This document shows, in pieces, positions 8,407 to 16,614 of a DNA stretch of 64,000 nt. Under the pieces are notes generated by a model that saw only the letters and a list, made by a program, of their open reading frames with translations, had not been told where the DNA came from and made no database searches. A program made the position numbers and the translations under genes. How positions within the stretch are numbered: position 1 is the first letter of the stretch; the number at the start of each line of letters is the position of its first letter. Source of the stretch: UBA7803 sp041395905 (GTDB taxonomy: Bacteria > Pseudomonadota > Gammaproteobacteria > Pseudomonadales > Azotimanducaceae); the NCBI GenBank assembly GCA_041395905.1, contig JAWKZP010000021.1, positions 29,734-93,733 of the forward strand, given 5' to 3'.

Positions 8407-8629
8407 TGCTCTGAACCTGTCTCCGGGGCCGCAGCACATCGGCGCTGGCGGCGGATGCCTCACAGAGCAGAAACTTTTCAGAATTCGTGCCAATGTCCGG
8501 AAATCAACGTATCTTTCTGATTTAAATGAGTTTTATATTCCTATCTCAGAATAGAGAACCGTTCCGGTGGTGCCGCGACACGGGCAAAACTGACGCTGGA
8601 CGACCAGTCGTTGCTGGCACCGGGAGCGC
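8407..8629. promoter_or_regulatory. AT-rich divergent intergenic region
   Basis: This gap separates the small minus-strand gene and the MFS gene. Positions about 8466-8560 are markedly AT-rich compared with the surrounding DNA, and include TATATT at 8534-8539 (a possible -10 box for the MFS gene) and the dyad CTAT-CTCAGA-ATAG just after it. On the minus strand a TTGATT hexamer could serve the small gene. No named regulator site is recognised. Confidence 0.4.
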
Positions 8630-9907
8630 ATGAGCAGCCGCTTCGACCAGCGCCGGGCCGAGCGTCTGTATCAGCTCGAAGTACGCCGCAGCCTGACCCG
8701 CAACTTCGTGATTCATCTGATTCACGGCATGCTCGGCCAGACGGGCTTCCGCCTGCTCAACGCCCCCACGTTCCTGCCGGCGTACGTGCTGTACCTTTCG
8801 GGCTCCGATTTCGCCGTGGGCATTGCCCTGGCGCTGCAGTCTCTGGGCATGACGCTGACTCCGCTGATCGGCGCCAACCTCATCGAGCATCGGGCCCGGG
8901 TCCTGCCGCTGGGGTTCGTCACCGGTGCCGCCATGCGTTTTTCCGTGCTGGGCATCGCGCTCGCCGGGCTGCTGCTGGAGCCGGACCATGCCCTCGTAGC
9001 CATCTTCGCATGCCTCACCCTGTTCGGACTGTTTCAGGGCATGCAGGGGGTGATCTTCAATGTGCTCATGTCCAAGGTGATTCCGGTATCGAAGCGTGGC
9101 CGGCTCACCGGCCTGCGCAATTTTCTGGCGGGCATCACATCCGCCGGGCTCGCGGTCGCCGCAGGCAGGTATTTTCTGGGTGCGCAGCCGGACGTCACCG
9201 GCTACTCGTACACCTTCGTGCTGGCCTTCGTGCTGACCATGTCCGGCCTGCTGTCGCTGGCATTCATGAAGGAGCCGATTCCGCCCACGCTGCGCCCGCG
9301 CACGCCGCTGGGCCGGCGATTGCGCGAACTTCCCGCACTGATGCGCGCCGATCGCGCGTTCAGCAGCTACGTGCTGGCACGTACCCTGGCGACGATGGGT
9401 CGCATGGCGTTGCCCTTCTACATACTCCATGCGGGCGCCGACATGGCGCTGACCGGCACCGCGCTCGCCAGCGTCACCGTGGCGTTCACGCTGGCCGGCA
9501 CCGTATCCAATCTGCTCTGGGGCGCCATCGCCGACCGGCGCGGTTTCCGGCTGGTGTTTCTCTTGAGCATCGGCCTGTGGGTGGTCGCCACGCTGCTGCT
9601 GATCGCCTCCAGCGGGCTGATCATGACGACGCTGGTGTTCATCGGTATCGGCGCCGCGGTGCAGGGCTTTCAGAACGCCGCCATGAATCTCAGCCTGGAG
9701 TTCGGAACCCGCCACGATCTGCCGGTACAGATCGCAATCGCCAACACCACCGCGGAAATCGCCGGCACCCTGGGCCCGCTGCTCGGAGGCGCCATCGCAG
9801 CCACGTTCGGCTACACGATACTGTTCGGCACCTCGGTTGCGTTCCTGATCGCCGGTGGTGTAATGGTGGCTGCAATGGTGCCGGAACCCCGGTACCGAAC
9901 CCGTTGA
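8630..9907 (+). CDS. MFS transporter
   Basis: A 425-residue inner-membrane protein with about twelve hydrophobic segments. The N-terminal cytoplasmic part R-R-S-L-T-R-N-F is followed by helices from residue 28 on. A loop with E-H-R-A-R-V-L-P fits the MFS motif between helices 2 and 3, and A-D-R-R-G-F-R-L-V is the equivalent loop of the second half near residue 300. Substrate cannot be assigned. The rhodanese gene follows after 11 bp, so the two are likely co-transcribed; a sulfur-compound or efflux role is a guess only. Confidence 0.85.
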   Translation: MSSRFDQRRAERLYQLEVRRSLTRNFVIHLIHGMLGQTGFRLLNAPTFLPAYVLYLSGSDFAVGIALALQSLGMTLTPLIGANLIEHRARVLPLGFVTGAAMRFSVLGIALAGLLLEPDHALVAIFACLTLFGLFQGMQGVIFNVLMSKVIPVSKRGRLTGLRNFLAGITSAGLAVAAGRYFLGAQPDVTGYSYTFVLAFVLTMSGLLSLAFMKEPIPPTLRPRTPLGRRLRELPALMRADRAFSSYVLARTLATMGRMALPFYILHAGADMALTGTALASVTVAFTLAGTVSNLLWGAIADRRGFRLVFLLSIGLWVVATLLLIASSGLIMTTLVFIGIGAAVQGFQNAAMNLSLEFGTRHDLPVQIAIANTTAEIAGTLGPLLGGAIAATFGYTILFGTSVAFLIAGGVMVAAMVPEPRYRTR

Positions 9908-9918
9908 GGAGAACTCAG

Positions 9919-10320
9919 ATGGCGCTGGAAATGGGCTACAAGGCACTGCTGGCAGAGGCAGACAAATCGATCCGTACCCTGTCGGTAGACGAAGCCAGGG
10001 CCCTGCTGGACAGCAACGACGTTCAGTTCGTCGATCTCCGCGACGTCCGGGAGCTGCAGCGCGAGGGCAAGATTCCCGGCGCGTTCCACGCACCGCGCGG
10101 CATGCTCGAGTTCTGGGTCGATCCGGAGAGCCCTTACTACAAGGACGTGTTCGGCAGCGGCAAGACGTTCGTGTTCTACTGCCAGAGCGGCTGGCGCTCG
10201 GCGCTCGCCACGTACGCCGTGCAGCGCATGGGTCTCAAGAACGTGTGCCACATCGGCGGCGGCTACCGGGCCTGGGCCGATGCGGGCGCCGCTACCGAGG
10301 AGGTATCCGCCCATCGCTGA
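9919..10320 (+). CDS. Rhodanese-like sulfurtransferase
   Basis: A 133-residue single-domain rhodanese. The active loop is F-Y-C88-Q-S-G-W-R-S with the catalytic cysteine, preceded by the family segment F-V-D-L-R-D-V-R-E and G-A-F-H-A-P-R-G. It should carry a cysteine persulfide in the cytoplasm. ATG 9919 has GAGGAG about 8 nt upstream and follows the MFS stop by 11 bp. The stop codon lies inside the loop of an 8-bp hairpin (10310-10329), an unusual way to place a terminator-like stem. Confidence 0.9.
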   Translation: MALEMGYKALLAEADKSIRTLSVDEARALLDSNDVQFVDLRDVRELQREGKIPGAFHAPRGMLEFWVDPESPYYKDVFGSGKTFVFYCQSGWRSALATYAVQRMGLKNVCHIGGGYRAWADAGAATEEVSAHR

Positions 10321-10329
10321 CGCGATGGG
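10310..10329 (+). terminator. Hairpin spanning the rhodanese stop codon
   Basis: CCCATCGC-TGAC-GCGATGGG is a perfect 8-bp stem whose 4-nt loop contains the TGA stop of the rhodanese gene. No U-run follows, so it is at best part of a Rho-dependent or RNA-stabilising 3' end. The sequence TCGCTGACGCGA recurs right after it at about 10333. Confidence 0.4.
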
Positions 10330-10381
10330 TAGTCGCTGACGCGAACGGTCTGCTCGAGCGAGGCGGCGTCCAGCCTGTGGC

Positions 10382-10429
10382 GCCCCGCTGGTCACCTCGC
10401 CGGTTGCCCCGCTGGTCGCCCCGCCGGCC
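10382..10429. repeat. Two tandem copies of a 24-bp GC-rich unit
   Basis: Two adjacent 24-bp units start GCCCCGCTGGTC and match at 20 of 24 positions. They lie in the 124-bp gap between the convergent rhodanese and cysNC genes. No coding role is visible. Confidence 0.5.
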
Positions 10430-10444
10430 GCCGCAGCCGGTCAG

Positions 10445-12331
10445 CTAGCTCGACGTCAGCACGCCCCTGCGCTCGAGCTCGGCAAGCAGCTGCTCCACCG
10501 ATTCCTCGGGTGTCTGCTCGGCGGTGCGCAGATGCACCTCGGCGCGTTCCGGCGGCTCGTAGTCGGAGCCGATCCCGGTGAAGTTCTTGATCTCGCCCTG
10601 CCGGGCGCGCCGATACAACCCCTTGGGGTCGCGCTGTTCGCAGACTTCCAGAGGCGTGTCCACGAACACCTCGATGAACTCGCCCTCCTCGAGCAGCTCG
10701 CGCGCCATCCGACGCTCGCTGCGGAACGGCGAGATGAAGGACACCAGCGTTATGAGCCCGGCGTCCACCATGAGGCGGGCGATCTCGCCGACGCGACGGA
10801 TGTTCTCCACCCGGTCAGCATCGGTGAAGCCCAGATCTCGATTGATGCCGTGACGCACGTTGTCGCCGTCCAGAATGTAGGTGTGACGGTTCAGGTCGTG
10901 CAGCCGGCTCTCCAGCAGGTTCGCGATCGTCGACTTGCCGGAACCGCTCAATCCGGTAAACCACAGCACGCAAGGCTTCTGGAACTTGATGGCCGCGCGC
11001 TGGGGCTTGCCCACCGTCAGTGCCTGCCAGACGATGTTCTCGGCCCGCCGCAGCGAGAAATCGAACAGCCCTGCTCCCACCGTGGCGTTGTTCTGCCGGT
11101 CGATCAGGATGAAGCTGCCCAGCTCCTTGCCGTGCTCGAATGGTTCGTACGGAATACGCCGGCCCAGGCTGAGGTTCGCCACCCCTACCTCATTGAGCGA
11201 CAGGCTTCGCGCCGGCTGCGTCTCCATGGTGTTGACGTTGACCGAATGCTTGAGCGCGGTGACCGTGCACGGCACCATCGCCGTGCCCGACTTCAGGTAG
11301 TACTGACGGCCGGGCAGCATGGGTTGATCGCTCATCCACAGCAGATGCACCGCCAGCTGGTCGGAAATCTGCGGCGCGTCGGCGGCGGCCGCCAGCACGT
11401 CACCGCGACTGATGTCGATCTCGTCCTCGAGCACCACCGTGATGGCCTGCCCGGGCTCCGCGCGGGCCAGGTCACCATCGTAGGTCACCACCCGTTCGAC
11501 CCGCGAACGCTGCCCTCCCGGCAACACCACCACGGCGTCGCCCGGCGCGACGGTACCGCTGGCCACATTGCCGCTGAAGCCGCGGAAGTCCAGATTCGGC
11601 CGATTGACCCACTGCACCGGCATACGGAACGGCCGCTCGACCAGAACGCGGTCCACCTGCACCGACTCCAGGAACTCGAGCAGCGTCGGACCCTGGTACC
11701 AGGGCATGTGCTCACTCGCCGAGCTGACGTTGTCGCCGCGCAGAGCCGACATCGGAATCGCGGTGATCGCGAGCTCACCGAGCTCGTCGGCAAACTGGCG
11801 ATAGTCGCGCTCGATGGCATCGAACGTGTCCTGGGAGTAGCCGGCCAGATCCATCTTGTTGACCGCGAGCACCACGTCGCGAATGCCGAACAGCGACACG
11901 ATGTAGCTGTGCCTGCGCGTCTGCGTCATGACGCCGTGCCGGGCGTCCACCAGGATGACCGCAACCTCGGCATTGGAGGCCCCGGTGGCCATGTTGCGCG
12001 TGTACTGCTCGTGGCCCGGCGTGTCGGCCACGACGAACTTCCGCTTGTCGGTGGCAAAGTAGCGGTAGGCGACGTCGATGGTGATGCCCTGCTCGCGCTC
12101 CGCGGCCAGGCCATCCACCAGCAGCGCAAAGTCGATCTCGCCGCCCTGGGTACCCTGGCGGCGGCTGTCTGCTTCCAGGGCCGCGAGCTGATCCTCGAAG
12201 ATGAGCTTGGAGTCGTACAGCAGCCGGCCGATGAGGGTGCTCTTGCCGTCGTCCACGCTGCCACAGGTGAGGAAGCGCAGGGTTGTCTTGGCCGCCTGTT
12301 CACGCAGGTACTGCTCGATGCTCTGCGACAT
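10445..12331 (-). CDS. cysNC: Bifunctional sulfate adenylyltransferase subunit 1 / adenylylsulfate kinase CysNC
   Basis: A 628-residue fusion. Residues 1 to about 440 are the EF-Tu-like GTPase subunit of ATP sulfurylase: P-loop G-S-V-D-D-G-K-S-T at residue 24, D-T-P-G-H-E and N-K-M-D. Residues about 447-628 are APS kinase with P-loop G-L-S-G-S-G-K-S-T near 460 and the substrate segments D-G-D-N-V-R and F-I-S-P-F-R. With CysD it activates sulfate to APS and then PAPS. The ATG overlaps the cysD stop by one nucleotide (TGATG), so the subunits are coupled. Confidence 0.96.
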   Translation of the reverse strand: MSQSIEQYLREQAAKTTLRFLTCGSVDDGKSTLIGRLLYDSKLIFEDQLAALEADSRRQGTQGGEIDFALLVDGLAAEREQGITIDVAYRYFATDKRKFVVADTPGHEQYTRNMATGASNAEVAVILVDARHGVMTQTRRHSYIVSLFGIRDVVLAVNKMDLAGYSQDTFDAIERDYRQFADELGELAITAIPMSALRGDNVSSASEHMPWYQGPTLLEFLESVQVDRVLVERPFRMPVQWVNRPNLDFRGFSGNVASGTVAPGDAVVVLPGGQRSRVERVVTYDGDLARAEPGQAITVVLEDEIDISRGDVLAAAADAPQISDQLAVHLLWMSDQPMLPGRQYYLKSGTAMVPCTVTALKHSVNVNTMETQPARSLSLNEVGVANLSLGRRIPYEPFEHGKELGSFILIDRQNNATVGAGLFDFSLRRAENIVWQALTVGKPQRAAIKFQKPCVLWFTGLSGSGKSTIANLLESRLHDLNRHTYILDGDNVRHGINRDLGFTDADRVENIRRVGEIARLMVDAGLITLVSFISPFRSERRMARELLEEGEFIEVFVDTPLEVCEQRDPKGLYRRARQGEIKNFTGIGSDYEPPERAEVHLRTAEQTPEESVEQLLAELERRGVLTSS

Positions 12332-13242
12332 CAGAAGTAGCCCTCCTGCTTCTTCTTCTCCATGGAAGCCGTGCTGTCGTGATCGATGGCGCGGCCCTGA
12401 CGTTCCGAAGTACGGGTGACCAGCATCTCTTCGATGATCGACGGCAGGTCGCTCGCGCTGCTCTCGACCGCCCCGGTGAGCGGGTAGCAGCCCAGGGTGC
12501 GGAAGCGCACCATGCGCATCTGCGGTGTCTCTTCCGGGCGCAGCGGCATGCGCTCGTCGTCCACCATGATCAGCATGCCGTCACGCTCGACCACCGGTCG
12601 CTCCTTGGCAAAGTAGAGCGGCACGATGGGAATGTTCTCCTGGTAGATGTACTGCCAGATGTCCAGCTCGGTCCAGTTCGAGAGCGGGAATACCCGGATG
12701 CTCTCGCCCTTGCGCACGCGGCCGTTGTACAGGTGCCACAACTCCGGGCGCTGACTCTTCGGATCCCAGCGGTGATGCGGGTCGCGAAAGGAGAACACGC
12801 GCTCCTTGGCCCGGGATTTCTCCTCGTCGCGGCGCGCGCCGCCGAACGCGGCGTCGAACCGGTAACGCTCGAGCGCCTGCTTGAGGGCCTGGGTCTTCAT
12901 CACGTCGGTATGCACCGACGAGCCGTGACTGAAGGGTCCGACGCCCTGCGCGACGCCGTCCTGATTGATGTGCACGATCAGATCCAGGCCGAGCTTCCTG
13001 GCGGTGTCGTCCCGGAACTCGATCATCTCCCGGAACTTCCAGGTGGTGTCCACGTGCAGCAGTGGGAACGGCGGCCTGGACGGGTAAAAAGCCTTCATCG
13101 CCAGATGCAGCATCACCGACGAATCCTTGCCGATGGAGTACAGCATCACGGGATTTTCGGCTTCCGCGAGCACCTCGCGCATGATGAAGATGCTCTCCGC
13201 TTCGAGGCGTTGCAGGTGTGTCAGGGCGGTTTTGGCGCTCAC
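12331..13242 (-). CDS. cysD: Sulfate adenylyltransferase subunit 2 CysD
   Basis: The catalytic PP-loop subunit of ATP sulfurylase, with Y-S-I-G-K-D-S-S-V-M as the PP-loop near residue 33 and the C-terminal G-R-A-I-D-H-D segment. The start is chosen as GTG 13242 (V-S-A-K-T-A-L-T-H-L), which gives the usual N-terminus just before L-E-A-E-S-I. In-frame starts further up at 13290 or 13338 would lie upstream of the best promoter (-10 TCTAAT at 13273-13278). About 303 residues, as expected for the family. First gene of cysD-cysNC, divergent from a membrane protein gene. Confidence 0.93.
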   Translation of the reverse strand: MSAKTALTHLQRLEAESIFIMREVLAEAENPVMLYSIGKDSSVMLHLAMKAFYPSRPPFPLLHVDTTWKFREMIEFRDDTARKLGLDLIVHINQDGVAQGVGPFSHGSSVHTDVMKTQALKQALERYRFDAAFGGARRDEEKSRAKERVFSFRDPHHRWDPKSQRPELWHLYNGRVRKGESIRVFPLSNWTELDIWQYIYQENIPIVPLYFAKERPVVERDGMLIMVDDERMPLRPEETPQMRMVRFRTLGCYPLTGAVESSASDLPSIIEEMLVTRTSERQGRAIDHDSTASMEKKKQEGYF

Positions 13243-13272
13243 CAGGGTCCAGTCCAGAGAAATTGCCGCGCA

Positions 13273-13301
13273 ATTAGACCCAACTTGCATAAGCGCAGCA
13301 A
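13273..13301 (-). promoter_or_regulatory. Probable sigma-70 promoter of cysD-cysNC
   Basis: On the minus strand TTGCTG and TCTAAT (5 of 6 to TATAAT) are separated by 17 bp. Transcription would start about 25 nt upstream of the GTG at 13242, which supports that start. CysB control is likely from the pathway but no CysB site is recognisable by eye. Confidence 0.5.
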
Positions 13302-13309
13302 CCGCGCAG

Positions 13310-13339
13310 TTGTTAGATGCATATATCGATCGGTACACT
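13310..13339 (+). promoter_or_regulatory. Probable sigma-70 promoter of the plus-strand membrane protein gene
   Basis: TTGTTA and TACACT are separated by 18 bp, about 67 bp upstream of the ATG at 13406. The two promoters of this divergent gap lie back to back within 70 bp, so one bound protein could affect both. Confidence 0.45.
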
Positions 13340-13405
13340 GGCCGGCCAGCGCGCCGCGGTAAGCAGTAGAGAGTCGAGATCGGTCAGCCCAGGACCGCCA
13401 CCATC

Positions 13406-14002
13406 ATGACAGCGATCATCTACATCCTGGCATTCGTGGGCGGATTTTCCATCATGTCCCTGGAACTGCTCGGCGGGCGCGTGCTGGCTCCCTACTTCGG
13501 CAGCAGCATCTACGTCTGGGGCAGCATCATCACCGTGTTCATGCTGAGCCTGTCCATCGGCTACCTGCTGGGTGGGCGGCTGTCAATGAACCGGCCCTCG
13601 CTGGTGCGGTTCGCGATGATCTTCGCCGCTGCGGCGCTGTGCCTGTACCCGCTGGTGCTGACCAGCGAGGACATCATGACCTGGGTGTTCGAGCGGGTCG
13701 AAGACCCGCGCTACGGTTCGCTGCTGGCCTCCGGCCTGCTGTTCATCGTCCCAACCGTGATCATGGGCATGATTTCGCCGTACTCGGTGCGACTGCTGGT
13801 GCGCACGACGGAGCACTCCGGATTGATCGCCGGCATTCTTTACTTCGTGTCCACCCTCGGCAGCGCGCTCGGCACCCTGGCGACCTCGTTCTACCTGGTG
13901 CTCTGGTTCGAAATGAACGAGATCCTGATGCTGCTGACGGGGTCACTGGCCGGGGCGGCGCTGGTCGCGCTGGCCGCGGCACGCTGGCAGGCCAGACAGT
14001 GA
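13406..14002 (+). CDS. Membrane protein, N-terminal half of fused MFS/spermidine synthase-like family
   Basis: A 198-residue protein with about six hydrophobic helices, beginning with I-I-Y-I-L-A-F-V-G-G-F and E-L-L-G-G-R-V-L-A-P-Y-F-G-S-S-I-Y-V-W-G, the sequence typical of the membrane half of spermidine-synthase-like fusion proteins. It overlaps the following soluble half by GTGA. In many bacteria these two halves are one polypeptide; here they are separate but coupled. It probably anchors or feeds the aminopropyltransferase-like domain. Function of this family is not established. Confidence 0.8.
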   Translation: MTAIIYILAFVGGFSIMSLELLGGRVLAPYFGSSIYVWGSIITVFMLSLSIGYLLGGRLSMNRPSLVRFAMIFAAAALCLYPLVLTSEDIMTWVFERVEDPRYGSLLASGLLFIVPTVIMGMISPYSVRLLVRTTEHSGLIAGILYFVSTLGSALGTLATSFYLVLWFEMNEILMLLTGSLAGAALVALAAARWQARQ

Positions 14003-14955
14003 CCAGGCATGCTCCGACCGGCCGGCTGAGCACTCCGCCCGCTGTGCACGGGCGCCCCCGGCTCGTCACCATCCTCGTCGCCGCCTGCGCTGGCGCGCTG
14101 CTGGCGACCCTGTCCGCGAACCTGAGTGCGCGCATCGTCCACACCGAGCGCTCGCTGTACAACACGATCCTGGTAGACCAGCGCGGCAGCGTGCGCTGCC
14201 TGCAGTTCTCGGTGCGCCGTGATCAGCGCAACCAGTCGTGCCTCGACGAGCGCAAACCGCGCGCAATGATGTTCGCCTACACCCGCATGATGATGGCGAG
14301 CCTGCTGCTCAACCCCCGGCCCGCGCGCATCCTGGTGGTGGGGCTCGGCGGGGGGACTCTGCCCATGGCGCTGGCCGAGCTGCTCGAGACGTCGACCATC
14401 GACGTCGTGGAGATCGATCCGGCCGTGGATCGGGTCGCCCGCGAGTACTTCGGCTTCGAGCCGGGCGAGCGGATTCACGTGTTCACGCAGGACGGCAGGG
14501 TATTCGTCAAGCGCGCCGTCCAGCACGACGAACGCTATGACCTGATCCTTCTGGACGCCTTCAACGGCGACTACATCCCGGAGCACCTGATGACCCGGGA
14601 ATTCCTCGAAGAGGTGCGCGCCCTGCTTGCCCAGGGCGGCGTGCTGGCGGCCAACACGTTCTCCATCAGCGATCTGTACGACCACGAGTCGGTCACCTAT
14701 GCCAGGGTGTTCGGGCCGTTCTTCAATCTCAAGCCCTGGGACAGCGGCAACCGGGTGATCATCACCGCGCTGGACAACCTGCCCGGCCCCGCGGTGCTGA
14801 AGGAACGCGCCGCTGCGCTGGCACCGGAGCTGGCACCCTACGGTGTCCAACCCGAGGAGATGCTCGACCTGTTCACGACCCGTGTGGACTGGGACACGAG
14901 CGCCAGGCCGCTGACCGATCAATACTCGCCGGCCAACCTGCTGCAGGGGCGCTGA
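13999..14955 (+). CDS. Spermidine synthase-like protein
   Basis: About 318 residues from a GTG that overlaps the previous stop. A hydrophobic segment near residue 25 may anchor it. The Rossmann methyltransferase-type core has V-G-L-G-G-G-T-L-P as the SAM/decarboxylated-SAM loop, V-V-E-I-D-P-A-V as the acidic strand end, and L-L-D-A-F-N-G-D-Y-I-P-E-H-L in place of the canonical spermidine synthase D-S-T-D-P motif. The last point argues that it is not a standard SpeE. The stop sits in one arm of an inverted repeat shared with the convergent acyl-CoA synthetase gene. Confidence 0.82.
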   Translation: MTRHAPTGRLSTPPAVHGRPRLVTILVAACAGALLATLSANLSARIVHTERSLYNTILVDQRGSVRCLQFSVRRDQRNQSCLDERKPRAMMFAYTRMMMASLLLNPRPARILVVGLGGGTLPMALAELLETSTIDVVEIDPAVDRVAREYFGFEPGERIHVFTQDGRVFVKRAVQHDERYDLILLDAFNGDYIPEHLMTREFLEEVRALLAQGGVLAANTFSISDLYDHESVTYARVFGPFFNLKPWDSGNRVIITALDNLPGPAVLKERAAALAPELAPYGVQPEEMLDLFTTRVDWDTSARPLTDQYSPANLLQGR

Positions 14956-14979
14956 TCGCCCGCTGAGACTTCAGCGCCC
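14947..14979. terminator. Inverted repeat joining two convergent stop codons
   Basis: GGGCGCTGA (14947-14955) and TCAGCGCCC (14971-14979) pair perfectly over 9 bp around a 15-nt loop. Each arm contains the TGA of one of the two convergent genes. It can fold identically in both transcripts, so a bidirectional terminator or 3'-end stabiliser is likely, though no U-run follows. Confidence 0.45.
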
Positions 14980-16500
14980 GGCGGCGGCCCAGTACTCGTC
15001 CTTGAGCAACCGCTTGTAGAGCTTGCCCGTGGGGTGTCGCGGCAGTTCGGCGCGGAAGTCCACCGAGCGCGGGCACTTGATGTGCGAGAGCTGCCCGCGA
15101 CAGTAATCCATGAGCTCCTGCGCCAGTTCCGGCCCGGCATCGGCCATGTCACGTGGCTGCACCACGGCCTTGACCTCCTCACCGAACTCTTCGTTGGGCA
15201 CTCCGAACACCGCCACGTCCATTACCGCGGGATGGGTGATGAGCACATTCTCCGCCTCCTGCGGATAGATGTTCACACCGCCGGAAATGATCATGAAGTG
15301 CTTGCGGTCGGTCAGATACAGGTAACCGTCGTCATCGACGTAGCCGACGTCCCCCAGCGTGCTCCAGCCCCTGGGGTGACGCGACTCCGCCGTTTTGCGG
15401 TCGTCCTTGTAATACTCGAACTGCCCGCCGCCGCCGAAATAGATGGTTCCCGGCTCACCTACCGGCAGCTCGTTGCCGTCGTCGTCGCAGATATGCAGCT
15501 CGCAGTTCAACGGCCTGCCCACGGATCCCCGGTGCGCCAGCCACTCTTCCGAGTTGAGCTGGACGAAGCCGTTGCCTTCGGTACCGGCGTAGTACTCGTA
15601 GATGACCGGTCCCCACCACTCGATCATCTGCTGCTTGACCGGTATCGGACAGGGCGCTGCCGCATGAATCGCACAGCGCAGGGACGATACGTCATAGCGC
15701 GCGCGCACGTCTTCGGGCAGCTTCAACATGCGCACGAACATGGTCGGAACCCACTGGCTGTGGGTTATCCTGTACGCCTCGATGTAGCGCAGGGCGAGTT
15801 CCGCCTCGAAGTGCTCCATCACCACCACCCGGGTGCCGTTGCGCAGGCAACTCATGGTGAAACCCAGCGGTGCGGCATGATACAGGGGCGCGGGTGAAAG
15901 ATAGATGGCGTCCTGATCCGCGCCATACAGAACGCCGAGCAGATTGGGTGCCACAACCTCGCCGTACGGCGCCTCCGACAACGGCTTCTTGATCCCCTTC
16001 GGGTAGCCGGTGGTACCCGAGGAATACAGCATCGACTGTCCTTCGGCTTCGTCCGCGATGGGCGTCTCCGGCATCGCCGCGATCGCCTGCTCCCAGGACT
16101 CGAACCCCTCGATGGTGCCGTCGAGCATGTAGCGGGCCGCCACGTTGGGCATCCGATCGAGCAGAGGCCTGACCACCTCACTGCGCCCCTGCGAGGTAAT
16201 GAACACCCTGGCCTCGCAGTTGTTGACGATGTATTCCACCTCGGCCTGCTGCAGACGGTAGCTGATGGCCGTGTAGTACAGTCCGCTTCGCTGCGCGGCC
16301 CAGCAGATTTGAAAGAACCGCGGGTGGTTTTCCAGCAGCACTGCGATGTGATCGCCGCGCTGGAGGCCAAGCGAGCGGAACAGGTGCGCGCCCTGATTCG
16401 AGGTCTTCTCGAGCTCTGCGTAGCTTACATCGAGGCCGCTGTCGGCCATGGTGTAAGCGATCTTGTGCGGATTCTGCGCGGCGATGATTCCAGGATGCAC
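14971..16500 (-). CDS. Acyl-CoA synthetase (AMP-dependent ligase)
   Basis: A 509-residue ANL-superfamily enzyme. It has the phosphate loop Y-S-S-G-T-T-G-Y-P-K-G, the adenine motif Y-Y-A-G-T-E-G, the S-T-L-G-D-V-G-Y hinge region, and the C-terminal catalytic lysine in P-T-G-K-L-Y-K-R. It activates a carboxylic acid as an acyl-AMP and forms a CoA thioester; the exact acid is unknown. GTG start at 16500 with GGGGAGAG upstream. It stands alone on the minus strand, divergent from the gamma-glutamyltransferase gene. Confidence 0.9.
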   Translation of the reverse strand: MHPGIIAAQNPHKIAYTMADSGLDVSYAELEKTSNQGAHLFRSLGLQRGDHIAVLLENHPRFFQICWAAQRSGLYYTAISYRLQQAEVEYIVNNCEARVFITSQGRSEVVRPLLDRMPNVAARYMLDGTIEGFESWEQAIAAMPETPIADEAEGQSMLYSSGTTGYPKGIKKPLSEAPYGEVVAPNLLGVLYGADQDAIYLSPAPLYHAAPLGFTMSCLRNGTRVVVMEHFEAELALRYIEAYRITHSQWVPTMFVRMLKLPEDVRARYDVSSLRCAIHAAAPCPIPVKQQMIEWWGPVIYEYYAGTEGNGFVQLNSEEWLAHRGSVGRPLNCELHICDDDGNELPVGEPGTIYFGGGGQFEYYKDDRKTAESRHPRGWSTLGDVGYVDDDGYLYLTDRKHFMIISGGVNIYPQEAENVLITHPAVMDVAVFGVPNEEFGEEVKAVVQPRDMADAGPELAQELMDYCRGQLSHIKCPRSVDFRAELPRHPTGKLYKRLLKDEYWAAAGR

Positions 16501-16614
16501 TGGCGGTCTCTCCCCTCAAACTGTGATTACCGGCGCGTCGGGCGCGGACGGCGCTGACGTTATTGGCTTTTGCATGGCAACGCAAACCCCGCGCTTCTGC
16601 TAGGATTGCCCGCC

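Noticed and set aside
10382..10429. CRISPR-like array
   Set aside because: Only two adjacent imperfect copies without spacers.
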